Shown: positions 35,294 to 47,700, counted from the stretch's first letter. The stretch: DNA of 64,000 nt from Scedosporium boydii (GCA_002221725.1 NJFT01000069.1:62001-126000); one strand, 5' to 3'. A program made the numbers and translations. Notes: generated by a model from the sequence alone, not told the origin.

Positions 35294-36650
35294 TGATAAT
35301 ATCCCTCTTTCCCCCTCCCGTTACGACGAATGATCGACGATGAACGCACGTACGAGCTTGCCGATTCCAAAAGAGAGATCCATGACGATGATTATCATTA
35401 TTTACGACAAATGCTCGACTGATAGACTTTGCGACTTGATTTCCCGAAGCTTTTTTTTCCCCTTTTCTTTTCTTCTCTATAAGATACCCCAATCTTGTTT
35501 TCTGGAAGCTGGACAGCGACCGACGCCTCTTCAGGCAACTTTTTTTTTCCCCTTTTTCTTTTTGTCTCCGCAACTTTCTGTCCAGATATGCATGGTTTTT
35601 CATCTTGAAAATCCAGACTTTGCGAGCGAAAAAAACGTTTGTTCATAGATACCACGGCGACTCTACGACACCCCGAGCCCTGTTGAAAAAAAAAATATCA
35701 CTATTGTTAATTTAACAATATTCCCCCCATCTTCGAGGGCGGGAAAAGAATTTGGATTGAATGGTAATAGACGGCGTTGGGACCCAGTTCTCCCCGCCAG
35801 GTTATAATGGAGTTAATCGGTACAATTAGGATGGGAGGATCGATAAGTGTTCGGAAGCAATTGGTCAATTGTGGGAAATTAGTTTGATGAAAGAGCAGCG
35901 GAGGAACGACTTGGGAGATGGAGGAGAGGTAGCCAGAGGCATTGGACCCTCCCCTCGAGTGTGTTGGGATGAGGTTCTTTTCAGAGCCCTCAACTTTGAT
36001 GTGTTATAGCTAGGAGTGAGCGAAGATCGGTTTCCTCTCATTCACCATTGGGGAAATGTATGAACACAAGGCTAGAAAATAAGTACCTCAGGTTACTCTA
36101 AGAACCAGTGAATGGTCCAGTGCTAGAGGTGTGTGAGGAGATAAGTGAACTTTTCGGGTTGGGCACGCGACTCGGTGTCATCAACCAGCATCAACGCCGG
36201 AAACGTGAGCGCCGGAGGACATCTGCTTCATTATCAAGCGTGGTTCTTACGCCTTTGGGGGTAAGCATGGTGTGCTGTGCAGGGCATGACTACTTTCCCC
36301 TGGCCATAGTTCGTTCAGGTTTCCAGAAGAGAGCACAAGAGTCGACGAATCGTTCGACTGCTAGAGCTGTGCTTTCCTGTCCCTGGTGATACTCTAAAAA
36401 ACCTGTTTGTCGAATGGGTCGGTGGTGTCCATTTCTCGATGACGGTATCCATGAGTCCCGCAGGTCAAGACATACACTTCGATGGGTGCGGACTACGAGT
36501 ATTATAATGATCATTTGCTACCATTTTATCCTAGAGATATGAGAAGCGGAGGAGGTAAACGAAACGCATCTACCTGGTCATAGTCGTTTCAAAAACTAGA
36601 TAGTAGCCACACCGCCTCGCGTAGAGTCGCCGTTATCCTTTTTCTTTGCA
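35294..36650. other. Convergent spacer, no gene seen
   Basis: Lies between the 3' ends of the 560-residue protein gene and the HET-NACHT-ankyrin gene. It holds T-rich tracts (35450-35570) and an A-run near 35686. No coding region is supported. Confidence 0.55.
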
Positions 36651-39600
36651 TCAGCGAGCACCAGCCCCGAGAAGCAGCCGCTGTAAAGAGTTGTTGCCTG
36701 TCTCGAGAACGTAATGAAGTAGTGTGTGGCCGTCCCCATCCTTTGCGTTTACCTTAGCACGTCCTGCGAGAAGCCGCCGCACGAGAGTCTCATCGTCTGC
36801 CAAAACAGCAGTGTGAAGTGGTGTGCGCCCGCGATTATCCTTTGCGTTTATCCTAGCACCTGCTGCGAGAAGCTGATGCACTATAGCCTCATTCCCTATT
36901 TCAACAACGTGGTGGAGCGGTGTCGTTCCAAAGACATCCTTTGCATTAACATCAGCACCTGCTGAGAGAAGCCGCCGTACTGCAGTCTTGGAGCCTAAGC
37001 TGATGGCACGGTAAAGTGGTGTGCTTCCTAGAATATCCCTGGAATTAACGTCTGCGCCTGCTTCGAGAAGCTGACGTATTATAGCCCCCCCGTGTCGGTC
37101 AGCGGCGTAGTGAAGTGCTGTATCCCCGAAACTATCCTTCGCGTTTACATTGGCGCCGCCTGCTAGGAGATGATGTACGATAGCCTCACTCCCCACTTGG
37201 ATTGCGCAGTGCAGCGGTATCCTTGCAAATCCATATATTCTGTTGACATCAGCACCTGCTTCGACAAGCACCTGCACTCCGGATTCGTGGCGTAAGCTGA
37301 TGGCATAGTAAAGTGCCGTGAGTCCAGACCCGTCTTGTGCATTTACGTATGCGCCTCCTTCGAGAAGCTGCCGCATTATTGACTCGCTTCGTTGCTTAGC
37401 TCCATAGAAGAGTGCTGTTTTTTCAGAATTATCCTTTATATTCGGGTTGGCACCTGCTGCTAGAAGGCTCTTCACTACCTCTTCAAGCCTCCTGAAAGTA
37501 GCATGGTGAAGTGGTGTGGTGTTGGTCTGATCCTTCGTGTCAACATGAGCGCCTGCTTCGAGAAGCTGATCTATCAAGGCCTTAGAGTCATAACCGAAGA
37601 CAGCGAAGTGGAGTGCTGCATGTCCGGTTCTATCCTGAGCGTTTACATCGGCGCCTTCTGTGAGAAGCCGCCGCATCACAGCTGAGTGACCCTCGAGAGT
37701 AGCCCAAGAGAGGGCAGATCTTTCGTAGATGGTATCCTTTACGTTCGCATCGCCGAATCCTCTCTTAATAAGATGCTCCACTACTTGGTCGAGTCCCAGG
37801 TAGGATGCGACTAATACAGGCGTGAACTGTATCTGTTCCAGTCTTTTGGTATGGGCCCCACGATATATTTCAAAGCATGCCCGAGACGCCGAGTACTGAG
37901 GAGAGCAATATTTTGCTGCCGTCGCCATTGCCCAACTTTCTTCCGTCCAGCGATATTCGCGGAAGTGCGCAGGCCAGAACCGAGCTGAATAACCGAGAAA
38001 TGTGCGCTCATCGATGTACTCCTTTCGGTTTTGGCTTAACTGGAAGCCGCCCCAGTCAAAGTCGGACAAAGAGAGCCGCGAAAGGCAGATTTCGGCAAGG
38101 GTGCGGTGGGATTCTTCGGGACGAAGAGAATATTTCCACTGCAGGGCTGTCTCACGGGGGCTGGATAATTCCGGGTCAGAGGATAGCGAAGGAACCAAAA
38201 ACTCACGGGCGGTCTGATGAAGAAGGTAGATTCTCGAGTCAACCACGATGACAAAAAGACCACAAAGCTCCCTGACATCGATGCGAAAGCGCTCCTCCGG
38301 CACGAGCTCTACGGCGCTAAAGGATCGATGACTGTGTCGAATTGCTAAAGCCAGGGCCATTTCTTTCAGGGTGAGTGGCTCCTTTGCAGCTACAACGATG
38401 TGGAGGAGCTTTCTGGTCAGGCCAATATCGCGACTCTTCGAGAGGATTTTGTCATATGCTTCTTCAACTGATTGGGGGAGCTTGCGGGTCATGGATCGAA
38501 GGTTTTCCTGTGTGTAGAAGATACCATCCATAATCACATTGAAGACAAGGTGAACCCAAAGGTATGTGCGGTTCGGTACTGCGGTAAGTTCTTCCCCAAG
38601 GATATTCCGCTCTTCTTCGCTCAGACCGGGCACATCCTTCACCTTAGCCCTAATAACGAGGTCAATCTCTCGGGAAATTTTGTCAACCTCTTCCTCATTC
38701 TCCCCACTCAAGTGGATCGTCGGCAGCTTGTCTTCAAGGCGCTGGAATCCTCGCTTAATATCAAGGTACGGCCGGCTAGTTAAGAGGAATTTTAGGGAGG
38801 GGGTACTTGTGTGGGAATAGAAACTGCTGGTGGCGGCTATAATTTGACTTCGTCCTGACTTCTCGCATTCGTCAAGTGCATCGAGAATGCAGACAATCTC
38901 GTGGCCCCTAAGGTTATTTGCAACAGATATAAGAATATCCCAGAGGTCTTGAAAGGATGTCAGCACCCTGTCCCCCTTCTCCTCGAACTTGTTGAGAATC
39001 AAGTCTGAGAAAGCAGCGGGGTACTGTGTAAAAATTTGGTGTAAAATGCAACACATGGCGCCCGTTGGGGATCGCTGGTCTTCGAAATCTTCTTTGAAGA
39101 AGAAATAGCAAGTGGTACTCGTACCTGTGCTCAGCAGGACGCTATCCACCAAGCATCTAGCCAGCACTGACTTCCCGCAGCCAGGGTCAGCAGAAACCCA
39201 GAGCAGGCTCGCTCCGCTACTCTGTTGCCAGTTGTGGAAGAGCGGATGGCCCAAGAACCAGGCACATGTCCCTTCAACCCGGGCGGGATTTCGGTTCTTG
39301 CGGTCTCTATACGGGCAGGTATAGAACTTTTGCAGCCATTTGATTTTCTCCTGGCCCTGTTTCGAATCCGTGCCTTGAAGTTGGCCTTGGCGGTGGGGGG
39401 CCTCATTGATGGCCTTCTTAAGTCGCCACACCGCGTGCTCTTTCCCCTCTCCATAGATGAGCGGTATAAAGACATCGAAAATTCCCAGGAGGCAATATGA
39501 CCAATCTTCCTCGCGCGTAGTCTCGCGTGTATTTGCCCACGCGAATCGTTCATCGATATCGAACTGAGAAAGAGGCTTTCCTTGGAGCGCCGGAATAGGT

Positions 39601-40142
39601 ATCCCCGTTATTTTGTGAATTTGCTGCTTTAGGGATTTCTTATCGCCGAGTCGCGTGCCCTCCCGCGTGAAGAACTCGACGGAAGTCGGGGCAATAAGCT
39701 CTTGAAGTGTCCAGCCGCGTGTGAACCATCTGCTCGCCTGGAAAGCAGATTCCACTGGTGATTGCTGTTGTACGAGCTGCTGCTCGTTACTGGTCGTGGA
39801 AACGTCGGACAGGTACACGTAACACCTGGCGGCATTACGATACCATCGAAACATGGAATTTATGGCCTCCTGGAGCTCGGAGCTGTCCGATTTATCGATA
39901 CAGCAGGTGTCGACCCAGAAGTATCGCAAGCCGTGACGTCCCGCTTGCTCTGCGCAGAATCGAATCTTATGAAAGCCAGTCTTGTCTCTACCGGTACCGT
40001 CTACCAAGTCCTTAAAGGTGACTTCTTGGCTGTTGTCTGTGTTCCACGTATGCGATAATATGGCGTATGACGGGATCTGATCGCCGACGGAGTGCCTCGT
40101 TAGACGGAATTCGCCATTTGGAGCGCATTCCAGGAGCCGCAT
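36651..40142 (-). CDS. HET-NACHT-ankyrin NLR-like receptor
   Basis: One uninterrupted exon encodes 1163 residues. The HET domain (about 23-175) has the usual blocks: SYAILSHTWN, YFWVDTCCIDKSDSSELQEA, SMFRWYRNAARCYVYLSDV, SRWFTRGWTLQELIAPTSV. It is followed by the common EDWSYCLLGIFDVFIPLIYGEG motif. The NACHT NTPase (about 310-480) has a Walker A lysine at 324 (ADPGCGKSVLA) and Walker B VCILDALDEC near 417-426, then FLLTSRPY. A linker of about 290 residues leads to about 12 ankyrin repeats (about 773-1163; consensus TPLHxAxxxG, LLxAGADVNAKD). HET domains trigger cell death in fungal vegetative incompatibility, and NACHT-repeat proteins act as switchable receptors. This one is intact and so potentially functional. 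The ankyrin units are regular 33-mers encoded by related 99-nt repeats, which can diversify by exchange (inference). Confidence 0.94.
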   Translation of the reverse strand: MRLLECAPNGEFRLTRHSVGDQIPSYAILSHTWNTDNSQEVTFKDLVDGTGRDKTGFHKIRFCAEQAGRHGLRYFWVDTCCIDKSDSSELQEAINSMFRWYRNAARCYVYLSDVSTTSNEQQLVQQQSPVESAFQASRWFTRGWTLQELIAPTSVEFFTREGTRLGDKKSLKQQIHKITGIPIPALQGKPLSQFDIDERFAWANTRETTREEDWSYCLLGIFDVFIPLIYGEGKEHAVWRLKKAINEAPHRQGQLQGTDSKQGQEKIKWLQKFYTCPYRDRKNRNPARVEGTCAWFLGHPLFHNWQQSSGASLLWVSADPGCGKSVLARCLVDSVLLSTGTSTTCYFFFKEDFEDQRSPTGAMCCILHQIFTQYPAAFSDLILNKFEEKGDRVLTSFQDLWDILISVANNLRGHEIVCILDALDECEKSGRSQIIAATSSFYSHTSTPSLKFLLTSRPYLDIKRGFQRLEDKLPTIHLSGENEEEVDKISREIDLVIRAKVKDVPGLSEEERNILGEELTAVPNRTYLWVHLVFNVIMDGIFYTQENLRSMTRKLPQSVEEAYDKILSKSRDIGLTRKLLHIVVAAKEPLTLKEMALALAIRHSHRSFSAVELVPEERFRIDVRELCGLFVIVVDSRIYLLHQTAREFLVPSLSSDPELSSPRETALQWKYSLRPEESHRTLAEICLSRLSLSDFDWGGFQLSQNRKEYIDERTFLGYSARFWPAHFREYRWTEESWAMATAAKYCSPQYSASRACFEIYRGAHTKRLEQIQFTPVLVASYLGLDQVVEHLIKRGFGDANVKDTIYERSALSWATLEGHSAVMRRLLTEGADVNAQDRTGHAALHFAVFGYDSKALIDQLLEAGAHVDTKDQTNTTPLHHATFRRLEEVVKSLLAAGANPNIKDNSEKTALFYGAKQRSESIMRQLLEGGAYVNAQDGSGLTALYYAISLRHESGVQVLVEAGADVNRIYGFARIPLHCAIQVGSEAIVHHLLAGGANVNAKDSFGDTALHYAADRHGGAIIRQLLEAGADVNSRDILGSTPLYRAISLGSKTAVRRLLSAGADVNAKDVFGTTPLHHVVEIGNEAIVHQLLAAGARINAKDNRGRTPLHTAVLADDETLVRRLLAGRAKVNAKDGDGHTLLHYVLETGNNSLQRLLLGAGAR
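36654..37826 (-). repeat. Tandem 99-nt ankyrin-coding repeats within the NLR gene
   Basis: About 12 tandem units, mostly 99 nt, encode the ankyrin array at the 3' end of the HET-NACHT gene. Neighbouring units share long stretches such as CTGCTTCGAGAAGCTG and CTGCTGCGAGAAGC (+ strand) with variable positions between. Two units are 102 nt, and the last is truncated. Confidence 0.75.
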
Positions 40143-43100
40143 TGTATTAGATGGACGACTCCGATATTATGGATTCATCGGCGGCGCAGCGATCGAGAGC
40201 GAGTCGGTGAAGAGGCCGTTTTGTCACCAGAGATTGAGAAGCGCCGGTCCCTGAGAATTTGTTAGTCAGAGTTACCATTAAAAGGGTTCTTCTCCAACTT
40301 TACCTCTCGGGATACAGTCGATTCCCAGGCTCTCTGAGACTAATTTCGAGTAACTTGTCAATGGATGCCCTCGGTTGTTGCCCACTCCTCGATATTGACG
40401 ATATGATCATTGATTTTTGAGATGGAAGAAGGCAAGGTGACCTACGAAGCACTCGCAGCCTGCCTCGCTGGCAACTTTTGAGGCTGCTCAACCATCCTTG
40501 GGAGGTGGCTTGGGCGAGGAGGGGTAGATATGGCCCGCCACCCCCGTTTCTGGCTGCTCAAATTACATTTGAAGAGTGACGAATGGTTATCGATTTCCGA
40601 ATCCTGAAGAGGAGCAACTGTCGAAGGACAGAGAGTCTTCGAATGGGCGGGCATTTGCAACGCCTGGAAGTCTACACACAACTCTGCGGTTTTCGTTCTA
40701 GAAATACTAATTTCGCCCTTGGTTGTACGTGTGAGGAAGAGCAGAGAATTGAAGCGTTCTGGAAAATTAAACTCGTAACGTTTATTTGGATCGCGCTTGA
40801 TGAGCGTAATCTAGGAATGTGTAAAGACTAAAAATAAACCGGAGAAGAAAAAATGAAGGTTAAAATGCACGACGTTTCGTGGAGGAGAATGGGACGTCTA
40901 TGGAAAAAAAGATCAAACGGCCGAGACACGGAGGAGCGTCAAACGAGGGTCCAAACACCACCTTCGCATCAGGGCCTCGACGGTAAGACGGCAACCAGGG
41001 GAGCTTGCTGTACGAAGTAGCCCGGGGCTTCAAGGGTCGGTCGGCGGAGTGTGGAGGTCCGGAGCCGGGCGGAGACAACAGGGAGGGAGTATCTGTTGAG
41101 TGGGGTGGCTCAAGGGTCTCTGCGTTTTAGAACTTTCAACTTTTTCTTCTTATTTCCCCCCTATTTTTTGAGATATTATGTTCAGAATAACTTTGAATGC
41201 AAATCCCGGACCTTGAGGTTGGAAGGGCTCGCAGGGATGGTTGCATTGTCAGTGAAGAGCAACGCCAACAGACTATGCCTGGCAAAGCTTGGTCGAGTAG
41301 AAAAGCGGCGAGGACGCCCTTGGGGAAAGAGCCAAAGACGGCGAGGCCGCTTAACCCCGGTTCATTTTATGAAGCAGGGCGGTAGACTAGCAAACGGGAT
41401 TAATTGGTGACCAAAGAACTTCAAAGAAGCTAGTTTAAACTAGGAGCTCGAGTGATGAAGAAACGCATTGGTGGCGTCATGCCGAGTCGTTTTCCTGCAT
41501 TGCTCACGAAAGTTGTCTGTTCTCTGTTTCCAGGGACGACAGTCGGTCCCCGGGTTCACATTCGCAATCTTGAATCTTCCCGTTTAGACCCTGTGGGGGA
41601 CGGGTTACACTCGCCCATCTGCTGCCGAGAGATAACGCAGCCCCCAGTGATCTGTGAGGGTGTGTGGAGGGCACCAACCCTTTTCGGTCCCAAGCAAAAA
41701 CCGGCATGATGAGAGTTTGCTTGTTGAGAATCCTTGACATGGGATAGGACGCATGACGAGAAATCCGAAAGCATCTGTTGAGCTTGGTCTCGGCAAACTG
41801 CTTGGCACATATCCACGCACAAATCTTGCTCAAGCTGCATGATGGAGTATGGAAGTTTCACGGCCAGGTAAGTTGAGCAATCCCATGAAACTCTAGTCCA
41901 TAGTGTGGCACATCTTTCCTCAATCGCTTTGCTCTTTATCGTCATCATGCCACCAGGGTAAAACAAAAAACACACCATCATCAAAAAAAATCCCAAGAAT
42001 CCCCGTTTGAGGCGGCGTCTTGCGCCATTGGTCCCCTTGAACTGCGATGACCCTTGGCATGGACATGGAATAAAATTTATTTTTCAGTTGAGAGTCTGCT
42101 TTTTGACCAGGGGACAATGGAAGAGGTTCAACAATCTTCCGGGGTGAGTGGCCCAGGGTGAGAGGCAACCAGCCTTGGCCTGCCCAGCCCAGGTCATCCT
42201 TTGTACCCAGTGCAAATATTAGCGAATTGTGGCTGGCGATGTACCTCCCACTTGACGCAATTTGATTCAATTGCGCCCACGTTCCCCCTTCCGGACCTGA
42301 GTTTGTGAGAGACGAGAGACTGCCCAGCACGTGCTCGCATTCCTTCTCTGAGAGGCTGGTATCGGTTGCAATCGATCGATGCAATCGCCTAAAACGAGAC
42401 CGGCGTGCTGTACTCGGTAGGTGCGACATTAGCGCGCATAGACAGGGGGAAGGAAAAGAATAAACTAGAAAAGGGGATGAACCCGTCGTCCCGTGTTCGG
42501 GTCTCGAAGCCCGACGCCGAACGAGAGTGAATCGGGGTCCGGGTCGAGCTGGGTGAGGTGGGAGACGAGGGGTAGCAAGGTCGGGGCTCAGGGGGGGAAG
42601 GGTTCGGATTGTTCGGTTGTACCGATACCATTGGATCGTCGATTCTCTACTTCGTACTTCGTACAGAAGAACCAGAAGGAAGTCGCACCCATCAATTGGT
42701 TTGCTAAATTTCTTGGCATGAATGGTCATGTTATGTTTGAGCATTTCTATTTCTTGAAGTATCATAGCGATCGACGAAGTACATGTGTACAACAAGTACA
42801 CTACGCCTTGTTGAATTGACGAAGCGGGGTTGCATGTTGGCAAACTACATCGCGATGTACGTTTGTTGATTGAGGACGGTTTGCCTGCAAGTTGCGTCGG
42901 CAACCGAGTCGAGATGATCAAGGAAGTACGTCAAAACTAGGGATAGATCGCATCAATTGATTAGATCTTGTTCCTGCTCCATGATATCACGTGAGAGCTA
43001 ACAATTGAACTCTACTGCCGGAAGCTGGCCTTGGAGAGCACACCCGATTAGAGTGTTACTTGTATCTCTGTGCAGCCACTTGGGAATCTTTATTTCCAAA

Positions 43101-44760
43101 TTACGTCGAAGATAATCAATGAAAGACGTAGATCCCGAGCTAATTCCAATCAAGCGTCTTAGCACGTGGAGCGACTTTGAGCTTATTACTCTTTAGTCCT
43201 CGGAGAGAGCAAGGAGGTTCGGAGGTAATCCATCATCCCTTTGATCGTTTTTGACACAAAGAAGACGTTCTAGCCGGAACCAAGACTGGGGGACGCGGGG
43301 AAACGAACGGTTGGCGCTTCCTGGCACGCAACCACTTGCTCGACACGGACACGTGTGTGCCGGATCCTGGTGCCGAGCCATGATGGCGTCTGGCAAGAAC
43401 GGGAAAATGTTTGGGCCGTACAATCAGTGTCATACGAGGGAAGCCGCGGAGATGAAAAGAGGCTGCTTGGGGATGTGTGAAAGACGCATCATTCCCAGAG
43501 AGGCAAGTTGTGCCTTCCATTCTCCCTCATACAGCGGATATCAATGGATATTGATCAAAGGATGTGCCTGCCGCATCTGGACAATGAAGTAATTCTTAGG
43601 TACGACTATTACGTGCGAGACGATGAGACTTGCGCTAGTGATATCAAATGAATCGAATGTTTATCATACTGATTCGGACGAAGCTTCCAAGCGAGGCTAT
43701 CTTAACGAGTTCGTACTTGGTTTCTCTATTCAGAGGTACAGCTGGACTGTCAAGCTTTGAGCTTGACCCAAGCCCACTTCACATGCTATGCTGAGGTATC
43801 CACCCAGCTGTGCGTCTTAGTGGTTTACTAAGCCACGATATCCTACGTGGAAGGCACGCGGCAAAGCCGTTTGGCATCCGCGGGTATCCTGAGAAGGAAG
43901 AACTTTGGAGTTGATAAATGGCAGATGGAGCACCCTGCTTCGACTGAATCGCCATCACTGAGACGCCATTCGTGACATTCCGCTCGTATCCAGATTGGCT
44001 CTACGCCACGCTTGTCAGTACAAGAATACACTACACCCACAAAAGCCAGCGCTATGAATAGCACTCAATTCACCAGTCGTAGAATGGTACATTACACAGT
44101 GTAAACATAACTGTACATGCCCTCCACTTACACAGCGATGACAGCAGCCAGAAGCTACTAGTAGGTACAAGCCAGTCTTGGTTGGCCCACAACCAGCAAT
44201 CGCAGGCGGTACACAGCATTGCGTGTGCCCCACTTTCGACTCCCAGAGGGACCCTCTAGCAAATCAAGACCCCTCTGAAGCCTTGGCTGTGGGTCGGTCA
44301 CGCGGTCTACCGACCGGCGACTTCCCCGTACACTAGTTTGTATTGCTCATTGCTATCGACTTGGCAGCTACGACACAGTATTGCCACGATCCAGCGATTG
44401 GCAATTACACCCCATGGCGATCCCAGGGGCAAGAGCGACTCCCAAGGATAAGGGAGAAAGGAAGGATACAAGGGGAGGTCCAAAAAAGGATAAAATCCGT
44501 CTTTATCTCCTGGCCACCCCCCTCGTCTTTTTCCCCCACCTCACCGCTGTTCGCTCGGTCTACGGTGAATCCTCTCGGACATTCATTCCATCCCAAACGT
44601 TTCCATTGACGAACTCAAGTGCGCCAATAGTATTTCACTGACAAGCCACCTCGACTTATCGTCTCAACCCACTCTACCAACACCAATTGCGAGTTCAGGA
44701 GACGGAACCGGTACATAACTTAAACGACCTCGCTTTCAATTCGACTTCGACTGTACTTCG
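40143..44760. other. 4.6-kb divergent gene-poor spacer
   Basis: Lies between the starts of the NLR gene and the ENA-type ATPase gene. It contains TACGAAGTA motifs at 41011-41019 and in tandem at 42648-42663, and ATCAATTGAT at 42952-42961. A 333-codon open frame on the minus strand (41920-42921) is unusually long, but it shows no domain and has patchy composition. A 73-codon minus-strand frame (43843-44064) starts with a hydrophobic segment. Neither is supported well enough to call as a gene. Confidence 0.5.
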
Positions 44761-47700
44761 ATGGGAGAATCTGTTTCTGCTCGGAATGGCCTTTCTCACG
44801 ACTCTCCCGAGGCCACGGCAGACCTGGATGAGCCCCCATCAGGTTTACGACCGTTCACAATCCCCCATTGCATCGATGCCATTGACTTGGCCCGAGTCCT
44901 CGACACTCACCCCAAGAATGGACTCACCCACAACGAGGCCCTTGCTCGCCTCGAGCGAGATGGACCTAACAAGGTCGAGGCCGCTAAGGGCACATCGGCC
45001 TGGCAAATATTCCTAAGACAAGTTTCGAATAGTTTGACTGTTGTTCTTGTACTTGTCATGGTACTCTCGTTCTGTATTGATGACTATATCGAAGGCAGCG
45101 TTGTCGCCGCCGTTATTCTCTTCAACATTGTCGTTGGGTAAGATCCTCCTCCCCTCCTCACCCCTCATCTGATTAGTAGTAGACGAATTGTGTGGGGATC
45201 GCTGCTCGTGAGTTCGCGACAGCCTTTTCCAGGCCGGCCTAGCAACCGTGTGCTCTTTGCTTGCATTCTCGTGCTCATCAATTCTGTCTTTTGTTCTTTC
45301 CCCCAAAGTGATGTCCGCATACTAATTCTCGGTGGGGGCGTCACCTCCACCATGGCAGCTTTCACCAAGATTACACGGCCGAGAGCCAGATGCAGCAATT
45401 GCTGAGCCTGGCCTCGCCAACTTGCCGCGTAATCCGTGAAGGCCAAGTACAAGAAGTGAAGAGTGAAGTCATCGTAGTTGGCGATTTGATTTGCATCTCA
45501 GTCGGAGACATCGTCGCCGCTGATGCACGCCTCTTGGATGGGATCAATCTTTCCGCCGAGGAAGCCAATCTCACTGGCGAATCCGTCCCCATCAGCAAGC
45601 ACGCTGAAAAGGTGCTTGACGCGGAAGATATCCCCCTCGGCGATCGCATTAACATGATTTACGCCACCACCGCCATCACCCGCGGTCGCGGTACTGCTAT
45701 CGTTACGAGCATCGGAATGAATACCGAGGTCGGAAAGATCGCAGCCATGCTGCGGACCAAGAAGACCGTCGACGCCGATACTCCATTTTCCCAGCGAGCC
45801 GCTATCTGGTTCAAGAGCAGGGTCCGAAGCGTCCTCGGTTTCGACGGCACTCCCCTTCAGACCAAGCTGAGCATTTTCGCTCTTATGCTCTTCGCCTTTG
45901 CTATTCTCCTGGTTCTCATTGTTTTCGCCACTGCCAAGTTCGATGTGCAGGGCCAGACCCTTCTTTACGGCATTTGCGTTGGTGTTGCGGTGATTCCAGA
46001 ATCTCTAATTGCTGTGCTTACCCTCACCTTTACCGTTGCCGCCCGTGCCATGAGTCGGGGCAATGTCATCGTCCGCAACAAGGCTGCTCTGCAAGCTGTT
46101 GGTGGCGTGACGAATATCTGCTCTGATAAGACTGGTACGTTGACCCAGGGTAGGATGGTTATGCGCAAGGTTTGGCTCCCCGACGATACGCAGGTCTTGG
46201 TCAAGGACACGACCGACCCATTTGACCCATTCAGTGGCAAGGTCAGCTGGATGACTGGCAGTGGCAACTCGAGCTCCAGGTCTACTCCTACCATTGAGAA
46301 GTCTCCTGAGCAGCCCGGCTCGTCCGCCTTCAATGCCTTCCTAGATGTCATTGCCCTTTGCAACAACGCAACCGTCTCCGATGGCAAAAATGCCGCCGAT
46401 GACAGCGCTTCCGTGACAACGGCAACGCTGCCCATGTCTTGGGTTGCCGTGGGCGAGCCTACGGAAATCGCCCTTCAAGTTTTTGCTACCCGATTCGGTC
46501 GTGGTAAGCCCGAGCTGCTCCACAGCAGAGTCGGGCGATTGATCACCGAGTTCCCATTCGACTCTTCGTGCAAGCGAATGAGTGTCATTTACGAGCACCC
46601 ATCCAGTGGCCGACGTATGTACGCCAAGGGTGCTCCCGAAGCCATCCTGCCACTTCTTTCGGAAACGGAAGATGTCAAGGCTCTCGTCGCCGCAAAGGCT
46701 GATGAGCTGGCCTCGGAGGGATATCGAGTCCTCTGCGTCGCGCATAAGTCGATCGAAGTTAGTGATTCTGTCGACGAGAGAGCGGACGCCGAGCGCAACC
46801 TCGAGTTGCTCGGCCTTGCAGGACTCTACGATCCCCCTCGACTCGAGACCGCCGGTGCTGTCAAGCAGTGCAAGACAGCTGGCGTTTCGGTTCACATGGT
46901 AACTGGTGACCACATCAAGACGGCTACATCCATCGCTTATGAAGTAGGCATCCTGTCGCAGGATTTGCCTCCGGCTGAAGTGAAATCTCTCGTTATGCAG
47001 GCTTCTGAATTCGATAAACTCAGCGATGCGGATATCGATGCCATGAAGTCGCTTCCACTGGTAATCGCCCGATGCAGCCCCATGACAAAGGTTAGAATGA
47101 TTGAAGCCATGCGCCGACGCAAGGCTTTCTGTGTCATGACTGGTGACGGTGTCAACGACTCTCCTGCCCTCAAGCAAGCTGATATCGGTATTGCAATGGG
47201 TCTTCGGGGAAGCGATGTTGCCAAGGAAGCTGCCGACATGGTTCTCACAGATGATAACTTTGCCTCCATCGTCACGGCGATCAAGGAGGGACGAAGGCTT
47301 TTCGACAATGTCCAGAAGGTAAGCTGCCCCATCCTGCAGATGCTTCCGAAAAGTTATCTTCAGACTAACATTCGTTCAACAGTTCCTGCTCCATCTTTTA
47401 ATCTCCAACATTGCCCAAGTCATTCTTCTTCTCATTGGTCTCTCGTTCAAGGATAAGTCTGGAGAATCTGTTTTCCCACTCTCGCCGCTTGAGATTCTCT
47501 GGGCCAATCTTATCACTTCATCCTTCCTTGCCGTTGGTCTTGGTATGGAACAAGCTCAGCCTGATTTGCTCGAGCGGCCACCATCCCACAGCCGCGGCGG
47601 GGTCTTCACGGTTGACCTAATCCGCGACAAGATGATTTACGGTTTCTACATGGGTGCTCTCTGCTTGGCTGCGTTTACCTCGGTTGCTTACGGCGTGGCG

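Noticed and set aside
46341..47177. 278-codon minus-strand open frame inside the ENA-type ATPase gene
   Set aside because: Antisense of conserved P-type ATPase exons. It owes its length to codon bias on the coding strand.
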